NCBI RefSeq assembly: GCF_028690125.1
Contig: NZ_JAQVBV010000006.1
Coordinates: 62,001 to 126,000 of the forward strand
Direction: 5' to 3'
Origin: Bacteroides sp.
GTDB taxonomy: Bacteria > Bacteroidota > Bacteroidia > Bacteroidales > Bacteroidaceae
Length of the DNA stretch: 64,000 bases
In this document: in pieces, positions 7,439-17,530 of the stretch
Layout: each line of letters opens with the position of its first letter
Position numbering within the stretch: the first letter of the stretch is position 1
Notes under the pieces: model-generated
Database searches by the model: none
What the model was told of the DNA's origin: nothing
Seen by the model: only the letters and a program-made list of their open reading frames with translations
Made by a program: the position numbers and the translations under genes

Positions 7439-10027
7439 TTAGTTTCGGAAGATTAGTCTGTCGCCACCGGAATCGACAATGATGGCTTTGCTGCGATCTA
7501 CTTCCTGAGACAATAATTTCTTTGATAAGTCGTTTAGTAAGTAGCGTTGGATAGCTCTTTTGACCGGGCGGGCGCCAAATTCAGGATCATAACCTACCTT
7601 AGATAAAAAATCCAAGGCAGTATCTGTCATTTGTAGTTTTACTCCGTTTTCGGCAAGCATCTTTTGCACACCCTTAATTTGCAAGAGTACGATTTGCTTA
7701 ATTTCCGGTTCTGTCAGCGGCAAAAACATAATCGTTTCGTCAATACGGTTTAGGAATTCCGGACGAATGTTCTTTTTCAACATATTCATCACTTCCTTTT
7801 TTGTCTCTTCGATTACCTCTTCCTTATTCGAACCATTCAATTTTTCCATTTGACTCTGGATATAGGAACTTCCCATATTTGAAGTCATGATAATGATGGT
7901 ATTTTTGAAATTAACAACTCTGCCTTTGTTATCAGTCAGTCGTCCGTCATCTAATACCTGCAAGAGAATATTGAATACATCCGGATGTGCTTTTTCAATC
8001 TCATCAAACAGCACAACAGAGTAAGGCTTTCTACGAATCGCTTCAGTAAGCTGCCCTCCTTCATCATATCCAACGTATCCCGGAGGCGCTCCGACCAAAC
8101 GTGAAACACTATGTTTCTCCTGATATTCACTCATATCAATACGAGTCATCATCGACTCGTCATCGAATAAGAATTCAGCCAATGCCTTAGCAAGTTCTGT
8201 TTTACCAACACCTGTTGTTCCGAGGAAGATAAACGAACCAATTGGACGTTTCGGATCTTGTAATCCGGCACGACTTCGACGTACAGCGTCTGCAACAGCT
8301 TCAATGGCTTCATCCTGACCAATTACCCGTTGGTGAAGTTCTTCTTCCAAATGCAGTAATTTATCTTTTTCACTTTGCATCATCTTGCTTACAGGGATAC
8401 CTGTCCAACGTGAAACAACATCAGCAATATCTTCGGCATCTACTTCTTCTTTAATCATTGCCTTGTCACCTTGCATATCGTGCAACTTTTCCTGAGTATC
8501 TTCTATCTCTTTATTCAGTTCCTGAAGCTTACCATAGCGAATTTCGGCTACCTTACCATAATCTCCTTCCCGTTCGGCTTTATCAGCTTCGAATTTCAGA
8601 TTCTCTATCTGAATTTTGTTTTGTTGAATTTTGTCCATCAACGTCTTTTCACTCTGCCATTTTGCTTTGTGAGACTTCTCCTGTTCTTTCAGTTCAGCCA
8701 ATTCCTTGCCAATTATTTCAAGTTTCGGTTTGTCATTTTCTCGTTTGATGGCTTCGCGTTCAATTTCCAATTGTTTGATTTTACGTGAAATTTCATCCAA
8801 TTCTTCTGGGACAGAATTAACTTCCATACGCAATTTAGCTGCTGCTTCGTCCATAAGATCAATTGCTTTATCCGGCAAGAAACGATCTGTAATATATCGA
8901 CTACTCAATTCTACTGCTGCAATGATAGCATCATCTTTAATACGTACCTGATGGTGATTTTCGTAACGTTCTTTTAAACCACGCAGAATAGAAATTGTGC
9001 TTAAATTATCAGGTTCGTCTACCTGTACGATCTGGAAGCGGCGTTCTAAAGCTTTATCTTTTTCAAAATACTTCTGATATTCATCTAAAGTGGTTGCTCC
9101 AATTGAACGTAGTTCTCCACGTGCCAAAGCCGGTTTTAGTATATTGGCAGCATCCATTGCTCCTTCGCCTTTTCCGGCACCTACCAGGGTATGAATCTCA
9201 TCAATAAACAAAATAATATCTCCTTCTGATCTCTTAACTTCATTGACTACTGATTTCAGTCGTTCTTCAAATTCACCTTTATATTTGGCACCAGCTACCA
9301 GCGCTCCCATGTCTAATGAGTAAACCTGTTTGTTTTTCAGGTTTTCAGGAACGTCACCTCTGAGAATACGATGTGCTAATCCTTCTACAATAGCTGTTTT
9401 ACCTGTTCCTGGTTCTCCGATCAGTATCGGATTATTTTTAGTACGCCGACTTAATATCTGAAGTACCCGGCGGATTTCATCATCACGACCTATCACCGGG
9501 TCTAACTTACCGCTACGGGCAGCTTCATTAAGATTAATAGCGTATTTTTCCAATGATTGATAAGTGTCTTCACTGGATTGCGATGTTACTTTTTCTCCCT
9601 TTCTCAGTTCATTAATGGCATTGCCTAGTTCGTCTACTGTCATTCCTGCATCTTTCAGGATAGTGGAAACGGTACTTTTTACTTTTAGCAATGCCAATAT
9701 AATATGTTCTAAAGAAACGAACTCATCACCCATTTCTTTTGAATACTGTGTAGCTTTTTGTAGTACTTCGTTAGATTCGCGGCTCAAGTATGGTTCTCCA
9801 CCGGATACTTTGGGTAATGAATCAATTTGTTTATCTACTACAATAGCTATTTGCTGTCCATTCATCCCTAGTTTTTGGAAGATAAAGTTGGTAACGTTTT
9901 CGCCTACTTTCATCACTCCATATAAGAGGTGTACAGGTTCAATGACTTGTTGCCCTCGATTTTGTACAAGGTTTACTGCTTCTTGTACTGCTTCTTGAGA
10001 TTTGATGGTAAAATTGTTAAAATTCAT
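7439..10027 (-). CDS. clpB: ClpB disaggregase (Hsp100 AAA+ chaperone)
   Basis: An 862-residue full-length ClpB. Domain order: N-terminal Clp repeat domain (1-145), NBD1 with Walker A GEPGTGKT (204-211) and [12 protein letters not shown], the long M-domain coiled coil (about 410-525) that distinguishes ClpB from ClpA/C, then NBD2 with Walker [22 protein letters not shown] and the sensor-2 [11 protein letters not shown]. It dissolves protein aggregates with DnaK, which is also in this window. A strong Shine-Dalgarno-like ggag lies ~10 nt before the ATG. Transcription is single-gene; the upstream region carries the tandem repeats noted below. Confidence 0.98.
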   Translation of the reverse strand: MNFNNFTIKSQEAVQEAVNLVQNRGQQVIEPVHLLYGVMKVGENVTNFIFQKLGMNGQQIAIVVDKQIDSLPKVSGGEPYLSRESNEVLQKATQYSKEMGDEFVSLEHIILALLKVKSTVSTILKDAGMTVDELGNAINELRKGEKVTSQSSEDTYQSLEKYAINLNEAARSGKLDPVIGRDDEIRRVLQILSRRTKNNPILIGEPGTGKTAIVEGLAHRILRGDVPENLKNKQVYSLDMGALVAGAKYKGEFEERLKSVVNEVKRSEGDIILFIDEIHTLVGAGKGEGAMDAANILKPALARGELRSIGATTLDEYQKYFEKDKALERRFQIVQVDEPDNLSTISILRGLKERYENHHQVRIKDDAIIAAVELSSRYITDRFLPDKAIDLMDEAAAKLRMEVNSVPEELDEISRKIKQLEIEREAIKRENDKPKLEIIGKELAELKEQEKSHKAKWQSEKTLMDKIQQNKIQIENLKFEADKAEREGDYGKVAEIRYGKLQELNKEIEDTQEKLHDMQGDKAMIKEEVDAEDIADVVSRWTGIPVSKMMQSEKDKLLHLEEELHQRVIGQDEAIEAVADAVRRSRAGLQDPKRPIGSFIFLGTTGVGKTELAKALAEFLFDDESMMTRIDMSEYQEKHSVSRLVGAPPGYVGYDEGGQLTEAIRRKPYSVVLFDEIEKAHPDVFNILLQVLDDGRLTDNKGRVVNFKNTIIIMTSNMGSSYIQSQMEKLNGSNKEEVIEETKKEVMNMLKKNIRPEFLNRIDETIMFLPLTEPEIKQIVLLQIKGVQKMLAENGVKLQMTDTALDFLSKVGYDPEFGARPVKRAIQRYLLNDLSKKLLSQEVDRSKAIIVDSGGDRLIFRN

Positions 10028-10404
10028 ATTGTTGTTCTCCTTTCTTTTTCATGTTACTAATAACACATTAAACGGCGCAAAAGATTTGCCAAGTAGAAAA
10101 ATGCGACAAAATATCATTTGTTATTAGAAGTTTAAAGACAAAATGACTTCTTTTAACTGGATGATGCTGACGAATTTGCTACAATATGTTACTAATATAG
10201 TTAGAGCGTTTTTACTAATTATTTGTTTCCAGACGTATATGTAGGACATACCGAGACGTACGAGTGGGTAATCCCGATATGTACGTTTGGGTAATACCTA
10301 GATGTACGTCTGAGGCAATCTGTTATTTAATGAGAGAAAATGAATCTTCTAGGGCTTAGATATAAAAGTAATGTAGTATCTTTATCCGCATTATTAATAT
10401 AGTA
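10028..10404. other. clpB / unknown gene divergent intergenic region
   Basis: A 377 bp region holding the clpB promoter on one side and, nearer the 10405 gene, four 23 bp tandem repeats (10231-10322). No ORF of note. Confidence 0.5.
10231..10322. repeat. Four 23 bp degenerate tandem repeats
   Basis: Units start at 10231, 10254, 10277 and 10300, each exactly 23 bp, with approximate consensus agaYgtacgtNtgggtaat followed by MccG. Units 2 and 3 share the tgggtaat core exactly. They lie 83 bp upstream of the 10405 gene. Confidence 0.75.
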
Positions 10405-10998
10405 ATGTATATGACTGATAAACCTCAAATAAAGCTTTCGGAAACTGTAGTATTAATAGATGCTGCTTTTTTGAATTTTGTGATTATGGATATGAAAGGG
10501 TATTTTGAAAAGACTTTGCAACGTTCATTGCAAGAAATTGATCTTTCGATGCTGACTACCTATTTTACTTTAGATGCGGGAATTGTTGAAGGAAAGAATG
10601 AGGTACAATTTCTTTTTGTTTATGATAAAGATTCTGCTATGCTGCAACATTGTCAGCCCTCTAATTTAAAGAATGAATTGAATGGAGTCGCTTTTCAAAG
10701 TCCATATGGAGAATATTCATTTGCCAGTGTTCCTTCGGAAGGAATGGTTTCCAGAGAAAATTTGTTTTTAGATCTGTTGTCTATTATCTCCGATTCGACA
10801 GATGTTAAGAAAATGATCGTGATCTCTTTCAATGAAGAGTATGGAGATAAAGTAACAATGGCTCTAAATGAAATAAAGCAGAAAGAGGTAATCCAGTTCC
10901 GTATGAATGAACCGGAAACACCTGTAGAATATGAGTGGGATATGTTGGCTTTTCCTATTATGCAAGCATTAGGAATTAAAGCTGATGAATTACAATAA
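10405..10998 (+). CDS. Conserved Bacteroides protein of unknown function (possibly DUF6621)
   Basis: A 197-residue soluble acidic protein: KLSETVVLIDAAFLNFVIMD, then a mixed alpha/beta body with LFVYDKDSAM and MIVISFNEEYGDKV, ending WDMLAFPIMQALGIKADELQ. There is no signal peptide or membrane segment. I do not recognise a catalytic motif; it resembles a small Bacteroides-only family. It precedes a LysR regulator by 18 bp on the same strand, so they may be cotranscribed. M1 at 10405 is followed closely by another ATG at 10411 that is an alternative start. Confidence 0.6.
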   Translation: MYMTDKPQIKLSETVVLIDAAFLNFVIMDMKGYFEKTLQRSLQEIDLSMLTTYFTLDAGIVEGKNEVQFLFVYDKDSAMLQHCQPSNLKNELNGVAFQSPYGEYSFASVPSEGMVSRENLFLDLLSIISDSTDVKKMIVISFNEEYGDKVTMALNEIKQKEVIQFRMNEPETPVEYEWDMLAFPIMQALGIKADELQ

Positions 10999-11016
10999 TA
11001 CTTAAAAAATAGTCCA

Positions 11017-11913
11017 GTGTCCGATTTTCGTCTAAAAGTTTTTCAGTGTGTAGCGAAGAATTTAAGTTTTACGAAGGCTTCGCAAGAACTGTTTATCAGC
11101 CAGCCTGCAATTACTAAACATATTCAGGAACTCGAGAATTATTATCAGGCACGTTTGTTTGAACGGCAAGGAAATAAAATCTCATTGACAGAAGCCGGAG
11201 AATTATTATTGAAACACAGCGAGAAGATTCTAGATGATTATAAGAAATTGGAATATGAAATGCATTTATTGCATAATGCATTTATTGGTGAATTACGGTT
11301 AGGGGCTAGTACAACGATTGCACAGTATGTTCTTCCTCCTTTATTAGCTAATTTTATTTCTCAGTTTCCTCAGATCAATCTATCTCTTTATAATGGGAAT
11401 TCACGAGGGGTAGAGGTTGCTTTGCAAGAACATCGCATTGATTTAGGATTAGTGGAGGGTATTTTTCGTTTGCCTAATTTGAAATATACACTTTTTTTGC
11501 AGGATGAACTGGTAGCAGTCGTCCCCAATAATAGCAGTTTGGTAAAATCAGATGAAATAACTCCCGAAGACTTGTTGAATATCCCTTTGGTTCTACGAGA
11601 AAGAGGATCGGGCACATTGGATGTGTTTGAACGTGCTTTATTGAAACATAATCTTAAACTTTCTTCCTTAAATGTTCTTATGTATCTTGGTAGTACAGAA
11701 AGTATCAAGCTTTTTCTGGAACATACGGATTGTATGGGAATTGTTTCTATTCGTTCAATACATAAAGAACTTGTTGCGGGTAGTTTGCGTGTTATTGAAA
11801 TACAAAAAATGGCGATGCATCGTGAATTTAATTTTGTTCAGTCGCAGGGGCAAGAAGGAGGATTGTCGCAGGTCTTTATGCGATTTGTGGCACATCATAG
11901 TAAAAATCTGTAG
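11017..11913 (+). CDS. LysR family transcriptional regulator
   Basis: A 298-residue LTTR. An N-terminal winged helix-turn-helix (about 1-60: FQCVAKNLSFTKASQELFISQPAITKHIQELE) and linker helix are followed by a periplasmic-binding-type effector domain (about 88-295: GELRLGASTTIAQYVLPPLL, RIDLGLVEG). It starts at a GTG, which gives the conserved N-terminus SDFRLKVFQ. Close relatives include CysB/CbbR/YeiE types. E. coli YeiE is encoded beside yeiH, and here a yeiH-type exporter lies 660 bp downstream, so it is a plausible regulator of that transporter (context inference). Confidence 0.88.
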   Translation: MSDFRLKVFQCVAKNLSFTKASQELFISQPAITKHIQELENYYQARLFERQGNKISLTEAGELLLKHSEKILDDYKKLEYEMHLLHNAFIGELRLGASTTIAQYVLPPLLANFISQFPQINLSLYNGNSRGVEVALQEHRIDLGLVEGIFRLPNLKYTLFLQDELVAVVPNNSSLVKSDEITPEDLLNIPLVLRERGSGTLDVFERALLKHNLKLSSLNVLMYLGSTESIKLFLEHTDCMGIVSIRSIHKELVAGSLRVIEIQKMAMHREFNFVQSQGQEGGLSQVFMRFVAHHSKNL

Positions 11914-12080
11914 TTAGCTTTCAATTACTCATGTTTTATATGTTATGTTGCTAGCCTAAGTATTTTAGAATAAATGATGGCTTGAATTGCTTCGAGGGAT
12001 TATATGTTTGTATATTTCTCTATCAAATTGTTTATATGTGAGTTGATGTATAAATAACTTTAGAAAAATAAAGAAAAGAT

Positions 12081-12455
<375 letters not shown>

Positions 12456-12514
12456 GTCTAGCGAAACTTACTTTCTCTCTATAACTAAATATTATACCAC
12501 ATAATAAGAAACGA

Positions 12515-12546
12515 TTAGTCTGTCTGAATCATTTGCCGTACCTTTG
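12515..12546 (+). promoter_or_regulatory. Bacteroides-type promoter of the yeiH-like gene
   Basis: -7 TACCTTTG at 12539-12546 with TTAG at 12515-12518 (20 bp spacer). Because transcription should begin near 12552, it rules out the upstream in-frame TTG at 12544 as start and supports the ATG at 12577. Confidence 0.6.
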
Positions 12547-12576
12547 CATCCGGATAATAAATTAAAGGTAAAAAAT

Positions 12577-13569
12577 ATGATTTCAACAGCTATAAAAACA
12601 TTACAGGCAAAGAATAAGATAATTTATGTTGCTCTGCTTTCGGTTTTAACTTTTTTTCTGTTTTTAGATTATATTCCCGGTTTGCAAGCTTGGTCGGTAT
12701 GGGTAACTCCTCCGGTTGCTTTGTTTCTTGGACTTGTATTTGCACTGACCTGTGGACAGGCTCATCCAAAATTTAACAAGAAAACTTCTAAATATCTGTT
12801 GCAGTATTCAGTTGTCGGACTGGGATTCGGGATGAATTTGCACTCTGCCTTAGCTTCTGGTAAGGAAGGAATGGAATTTACTGTTATTTCTGTGGTTGGA
12901 ACTTTGGCTATTGGTTGGTTTATTGGGCGTAAGCTTTTCAAAATAGATAGGAATACATCCTATCTGATAAGTTCAGGTACAGCTATTTGTGGCGGTAGTG
13001 CTATTGCAGCCGTTGGTCCAGTATTGGGAGCAAAAGATAGTGAAATGTCTGTTGCGTTAGGAACTATTTTTATTCTGAATGCTATTGCACTCTTTGTCTT
13101 TCCGATGATCGGACATGCATTAAATATGGATCAGCAACAATTTGGTACATGGGCGGCAATTGCTATACATGATACTAGTTCTGTGGTTGGTGCAGGTGCT
13201 GCTTATGGCGAAGAAGCTTTGAAGGTAGCTACCACTATCAAACTGACTCGTGCTCTTTGGATTATTCCTATGGCATTTGCTACTTCATTTATCTTTAAAA
13301 GTAAAGGACAGAAAATTAGTATTCCATGGTTTATTTTCTTTTTTGTTTTGGCTATGGTTGTGAATACTTATTTATTAAACGAGGTTCCGGCATTGGGAGC
13401 TACTATCAATGGAATTGCCCGTAAAACACTAACGATTACAATGTTCTTTATTGGGGCTTCTCTTTCTTTGGATGTGTTGAAAGCTGTTGGCGTCAAACCA
13501 CTTGTGCAAGGAATATTATTATGGGTCGTTATCAGTTTAAGTACACTTGCTTATATCTATTTCGTATAA
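12577..13569 (+). CDS. YeiH family putative sulfate/anion exporter
   Basis: A 330-residue polytopic inner-membrane protein of the PSE/YeiH family (UPF0324). About ten hydrophobic segments are visible. Family signatures include GLALTCGQ-type FALTCGQAHPKF, YSVVGLGFGMNLHSAL, SSGTAICGGSAIAAVGPVLGA and IAIHDTSSVVGAGAAYGEEAL. A role in anion (sulfate/sulfite) export is predicted for the family, not shown here. Start at ATG 12577 is chosen over the upstream TTG because of the promoter position. The nearby LysR gene (660 bp upstream) is a likely regulator. Confidence 0.85.
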   Translation: MISTAIKTLQAKNKIIYVALLSVLTFFLFLDYIPGLQAWSVWVTPPVALFLGLVFALTCGQAHPKFNKKTSKYLLQYSVVGLGFGMNLHSALASGKEGMEFTVISVVGTLAIGWFIGRKLFKIDRNTSYLISSGTAICGGSAIAAVGPVLGAKDSEMSVALGTIFILNAIALFVFPMIGHALNMDQQQFGTWAAIAIHDTSSVVGAGAAYGEEALKVATTIKLTRALWIIPMAFATSFIFKSKGQKISIPWFIFFFVLAMVVNTYLLNEVPALGATINGIARKTLTITMFFIGASLSLDVLKAVGVKPLVQGILLWVVISLSTLAYIYFV

Positions 13570-13593
13570 AAGTCACTTGTTATAGTAAAAAAT

Positions 13594-13628
13594 AAGAGGT
13601 CATTCTAGTCATTTTGGAAGGACCTCTT
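13594..13628. terminator. Weak hairpin between yeiH and the hybrid regulator
   Basis: Short inverted repeat aagaggtc (13594-13601) and gacctctt (13621-13628) between the convergent genes ending at 13569 and 13636. No long T tract. Confidence 0.4.
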
Positions 13629-13635
13629 GCTATTC

Positions 13636-15447
13636 TCATCCTATTCTGTTTCTAAGATATCTCGTTGGAGAAACATGATAGAACTCTTTGAATCTTTTTC
13701 CAAAATATTTTGCATCACAATAACCTAACATAGTAGATATTTCACCAATACTGTAACATTGTTCTAGCAAGTAAGCTCTTGCTTTTGCCATTTTATAAGC
13801 TAACATATAGTCTGCTGGTGGGTTTCCTGTAATATCTTTCATTTTATTATAAAATCCAGTACGACTCATACCCATATCTAAACTTAACATATCGACTGTA
13901 TATTTTTCAGATGAAAGATTTTCTTCAAGAAACTTTTCTACCTTTTTTATGAACTGAGCGTTTTCATCATCTTTGACAATATCTTCAGGATGATTGGCTA
14001 AAGTGGTATCTGACAATAGTTCTTTCATTTTGCTTTGTTGAGCAATCCGATTCTTTATTAGAATCTGGATGTCAGCTTGAAGTATGTAAATACTTACTGT
14101 ACGTGCTTCTAATCTATCTGCTCCACTATTGATATGAGTGAAATAGTTTTCGCTATTGTTCTTATTTAGTAATAAAATGATTGGAGTATTGGACATTTCG
14201 GCATTCGATTTTATCTGGCTGCATAAATCATTTCCATATGTGCCATTGACTATCTCATCTATAATGATGGTATCGGGCCCTCGTTGGCAAACAAAAGAAT
14301 ATACCTTCTCTGGTTCTTCAAGAAGAGTTACTTGAGAAAAAGAAGAAAGTGCTTCACATAAATAATCGCTGTATTCTTTATCAGCCATCACTAATAAGAT
14401 ATGTGGAACTTTACAGGTTTTCGGAACCAATGGTATTTGTTCTATTGGGCTGATATCTACTGGGTATATCGCTTTATTGCTTTCTGTTTCGGACTTTTGG
14501 GTTACCTTGCATTTTTTCGTTTTGCAAAGATTGCGTATAGGAATGTAAACCTGAAAACTGATTATTTTTCCGTGTTTATTACCTTTCATTTTTCCACCGT
14601 GTAGATGTATTATCTTTCTGATACTTCGTAGGCTACCGCAACAGTATACTGGCAATGGTATTGAATTTAATGAAATTGTATTTTTATTATCTATTTGATG
14701 AAGAGGACAATTTGTTATTGTCAAGCTCCAGTAATCATTTAATTGTGAAACTATTATTTCTATGCGACCTTCGCAAGGAGTTGCGTCAATTATTTTGTGC
14801 AGAAGACATTGTAGTGCTACACTCAGAACAGTTTCATTCATCTGACATTTTAAATAGTTGAAATTCTTGCTGACTTCTAATTCTATCTGACGTGCATTTG
14901 CATATATGCGGCACTGATTGGTGACTGTATTTATAAAGGTATAAAGTTCAAATTCATTGTTTGAAATACCTAAATGTGTTTTTCCCTTTGTCTTATCCAA
15001 TGTGATAATATTCTGATAACAGCCTATTACATGATTAGTATATCCGAGTATCTTTCCCATTTTATTAGATGTTGATTCGGATAATTCATTGGAGTCTATA
15101 TCCTCTAATAATCTTTGTATTAGTGACAGCGGAGTTTGAGTCCTTTGAATAAGATTTAGTACAATTTCTAATTTCTCATGATAATGCAGCTTCTTGTTAT
15201 GACTCATTCTGTGACGGGCCATTAAAGAAATTAGTAATGCAATGGTCACTCCTTCCAATGAGTAAGACCATGAAGCTTGCCATATTAATGGAGCCAAGAT
15301 GGATTTTGAGTTTTCAGTTTGTTTTGTTGAATAATTAAAATGGTTGTTATCTTCTAATTGATGGGGGGAGTATATATAAGAAGAACTGGTTTGATGCGGA
15401 TATAAAAATCCAGCGATAAATAATAGAAACATATACATAGGCCTCAT
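13636..15447 (-). CDS. Degenerate hybrid two-component regulator with AraC output domain
   Basis: A 603-residue protein in the hybrid two-component layout but lacking a large periplasmic sensor. Order: signal/TM region (1-20), TM about 55-78, dimerisation-like helices (84-160), ATPase-like region (165-300), receiver domain (about 348-465), AraC HTH (about 500-600: MLSLDMGMSRTGFYNKMKDITG, ISTMLGYCDAKYFGKRFKEF). The dimerisation motif reads RTQTPLSLIQ, so the phosphoacceptor His of HELRTPLTLI is replaced. N- and G1-box residues of the ATPase are also missing, while HLHGGKM remains. The receiver keeps an Asp in IIIDEIVNG. It is probably a pseudokinase regulator whose target is unknown. Confidence 0.75.
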   Translation of the reverse strand: MRPMYMFLLFIAGFLYPHQTSSSYIYSPHQLEDNNHFNYSTKQTENSKSILAPLIWQASWSYSLEGVTIALLISLMARHRMSHNKKLHYHEKLEIVLNLIQRTQTPLSLIQRLLEDIDSNELSESTSNKMGKILGYTNHVIGCYQNIITLDKTKGKTHLGISNNEFELYTFINTVTNQCRIYANARQIELEVSKNFNYLKCQMNETVLSVALQCLLHKIIDATPCEGRIEIIVSQLNDYWSLTITNCPLHQIDNKNTISLNSIPLPVYCCGSLRSIRKIIHLHGGKMKGNKHGKIISFQVYIPIRNLCKTKKCKVTQKSETESNKAIYPVDISPIEQIPLVPKTCKVPHILLVMADKEYSDYLCEALSSFSQVTLLEEPEKVYSFVCQRGPDTIIIDEIVNGTYGNDLCSQIKSNAEMSNTPIILLLNKNNSENYFTHINSGADRLEARTVSIYILQADIQILIKNRIAQQSKMKELLSDTTLANHPEDIVKDDENAQFIKKVEKFLEENLSSEKYTVDMLSLDMGMSRTGFYNKMKDITGNPPADYMLAYKMAKARAYLLEQCYSIGEISTMLGYCDAKYFGKRFKEFYHVSPTRYLRNRIG

Positions 15448-15700
15448 GTAATAATTTAAATGAAAATTAAACAGCTTTCTTAGGGATAGATCATTTCCAG
15501 TGATATTTTGCTTAAATATAAAATATCCTTGTTAATAGCCTTCTCGATGCAAGTATAGAGCTTTTAATAGATCTCGATAGGGTATTATCTTTCAAAAAGT
15601 ATGGGTAATATCTATCAATAAGTTTTTAAGTCGTTATTTAATACATCCTTTTAGTAAATATTCTAACTGAGTTGTAGATTGTAACTATGCTAATTGTTTT

Positions 15701-15716
15701 ATATGATCGATCATAT
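15701..15716. promoter_or_regulatory. Perfect 16 bp palindrome, operator candidate
   Basis: atatgatcgatcatat, fully self-complementary, ~254 bp upstream of the hybrid regulator start. It could be a dimeric-protein binding site. Confidence 0.4.
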
Positions 15717-15876
15717 TTTCTTTTTGTTAGTATTGTTTATTCTGTTAAATGTTGTCGTTGGAAAATAAAGATGTTATTAGCCGGTAATATAATTTGAATG
15801 ATGAGTAGAAATGTGGAAAAGGCTAAAAGAGAAAAGTTTTTGGGGGAGGAAAAAGATACTCAAAGAGCAAATAGGA

Positions 15877-15911
15877 AGGCTGTCTCTTAAAATGCAAGAG
15901 AGAGACAGCCT
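15877..15911 (-). terminator. Hairpin downstream of recA
   Basis: 11 bp stem (aggctgtctct at 15877-15887 with agagacagcct at 15901-15911), 37 bp after the recA stop on the minus strand. The ggctgtctc hairpin type is common after Bacteroides genes. Confidence 0.6.
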
Positions 15912-15947
15912 ATAAAAGAATTTTTCTTACTCAAAATAGGCAACCGC

Positions 15948-16982
15948 TTATTTATGTTTCAGTGCTTCGAAAATCAACTTTTCCAGTTCTTCTGCTAGTT
16001 CTGGATTATCTGCGATACATTGTTTAGCTGCATCACGTCCTTGTCCTAACTTAGTGTCATTGTAGCTATACCATGAACCGCTTTTTTTGATAATTCCCAA
16101 ATCAGAACCCAAGTCCACAATTTCACCAGAATGGGAGATACCTTCACCGAACATGATATCGAACTCTGCCTTGCGGAAAGGAGGTGCCACTTTGTTTTTC
16201 ACAACTTTTACTTTAGTTAGTTTTCCGAGGATTTCTTCACCATCTTTAATTGGTTGGCCACCGCGGATATCAAGACGTACGGAAGCATAGAATTTTAGCG
16301 CGTTACCACCTGTCGTTGTTTCCGGATTGCCGAACATAACGCCAATCTTTTCACGAAGCTGGTTTATGAATACGCAAGTCGTGCGTGTTTTACTGACAGC
16401 AGCTGTCAATTTACGTAATGCTTGTGACATTAAGCGTGCCTGCAGACCTACTTTATTATCACCCATATCTCCTTCGATTTCGGATTTTGGAGTCAAGGCG
16501 GCAACAGAGTCAATTACGATGATGTCAATAGCAGAAGAGCGGATTAGCTGTTCGGCAATTTCCAATGCCTGTTCTCCGTTGTCCGGCTGAGAAATCCATA
16601 AATTATCAATATCAACGCCTAGTTTAGCAGCGTAGAAACGGTCGAAAGCATGTTCTGCATCAATAAAGGCAGCAATACCACCGGCTTTTTGTGCTTCGGC
16701 AATGGCATGAATAGCCAATGTGGTTTTACCGGAAGATTCCGGTCCATAGATTTCAATGATTCTACCTCTGGGGTATCCTCCTATGCCTAATGCCACGTTC
16801 AATGCAATAGAACCGGTAGAAATTACTTCTACTTGTTCAACGATTTCATCTCCCATTTTCATGATAGAGCCTTTCCCGAAGTTTTTCTCTATCTTTTCCA
16901 TGGCAGCTTGTAAGGCTTTTAGTTTTTCGCTTGATGCCATTTTATTATCTGTTTCAAAATTAAGTTCGTCTTTTTTAGCCAT
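15948..16982 (-). CDS. recA: Recombinase A
   Basis: A 344-residue RecA of normal length. Walker A is GPESSGKT at 80-87. Other hallmarks are [41 protein letters not shown], the L2 loop [34 protein letters not shown], and the acidic C-terminal end. It forms the nucleoprotein filament for homologous recombination and the SOS signal. bcp follows 25 bp upstream in genomic order (same strand), so the two could be cotranscribed. Confidence 0.98.
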   Translation of the reverse strand: MAKKDELNFETDNKMASSEKLKALQAAMEKIEKNFGKGSIMKMGDEIVEQVEVISTGSIALNVALGIGGYPRGRIIEIYGPESSGKTTLAIHAIAEAQKAGGIAAFIDAEHAFDRFYAAKLGVDIDNLWISQPDNGEQALEIAEQLIRSSAIDIIVIDSVAALTPKSEIEGDMGDNKVGLQARLMSQALRKLTAAVSKTRTTCVFINQLREKIGVMFGNPETTTGGNALKFYASVRLDIRGGQPIKDGEEILGKLTKVKVVKNKVAPPFRKAEFDIMFGEGISHSGEIVDLGSDLGIIKKSGSWYSYNDTKLGQGRDAAKQCIADNPELAEELEKLIFEALKHK

Positions 16983-17007
16983 ACCTTATTATATAGTTAA
17001 ATAAATT

Positions 17008-17460
17008 TTATTGATTTAATATCTGTGCGGCATGCTCTTTGGTTTTCACTTCTTTGGAAGTGATAATCCGTTCTATGATACCTTCTTCATCAATCAAAAA
17101 AGTGGTGCGGAATGCACCCATATAGGCACGTCCGTATAGCTTTTTCTCTCCCCATACACCAAATTCTTCTACCAATTTCTTATCAGTGTCAGCTATCAGA
17201 GTAAAAGGAAGATTATTTTTTTCAATGAATTTCTGGTGTGACTTTTCATTATCTACACTCACGCCGATTACTTCATAACCAGCTTTACGTAGTTCTGTAT
17301 AATTGTCGCGCAGACTAGTAGCTTGCATCGTACAACCTGATGTATTGTCTTTCGGATAGAAGTATAATACAATCTTTTTCCCTTTGTAAGTACTTAAACG
17401 AATCTCTTCGCCTTTTTCATTGATACCTAAAAATTCCGGTGCTTTATCTCCTACATTCAT
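17008..17460 (-). CDS. bcp: Thiol peroxidase of the BCP/PrxQ type
   Basis: A 150-residue peroxiredoxin. The peroxidatic cysteine is C43 in PKDNTSGCTMQATSLRDNY, preceded by the family YFYPKD. The resolving cysteine found five residues later in E. coli BCP is replaced by Thr48, so it would work as a 1-Cys enzyme or with an external resolving thiol. It reduces hydroperoxides. The gene lies between the Lys9-like dehydrogenase and recA on the minus strand. Confidence 0.93.
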   Translation of the reverse strand: MNVGDKAPEFLGINEKGEEIRLSTYKGKKIVLYFYPKDNTSGCTMQATSLRDNYTELRKAGYEVIGVSVDNEKSHQKFIEKNNLPFTLIADTDKKLVEEFGVWGEKKLYGRAYMGAFRTTFLIDEEGIIERIITSKEVKTKEHAAQILNQ

Positions 17461-17530
17461 AATTTAAATATTAGGATTTAAAAATAAAAAGGTTATTCTG
17501 CAATCATTCTTTATTCTTCGTTCTTCATTT

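Larger units (their letters stand above)
15448..15947. other. Upstream region of the hybrid regulator
   Basis: 500 bp without ORFs. It contains a perfect 16 bp palindrome at 15701-15716 and, near recA, a hairpin (15877-15911). Confidence 0.5.

Noticed and set aside
12544..12576. TTG start for the YeiH-type exporter
   Set aside because: It lies inside the -7 element and upstream of the expected transcription start; the ATG at 12577 fits better.
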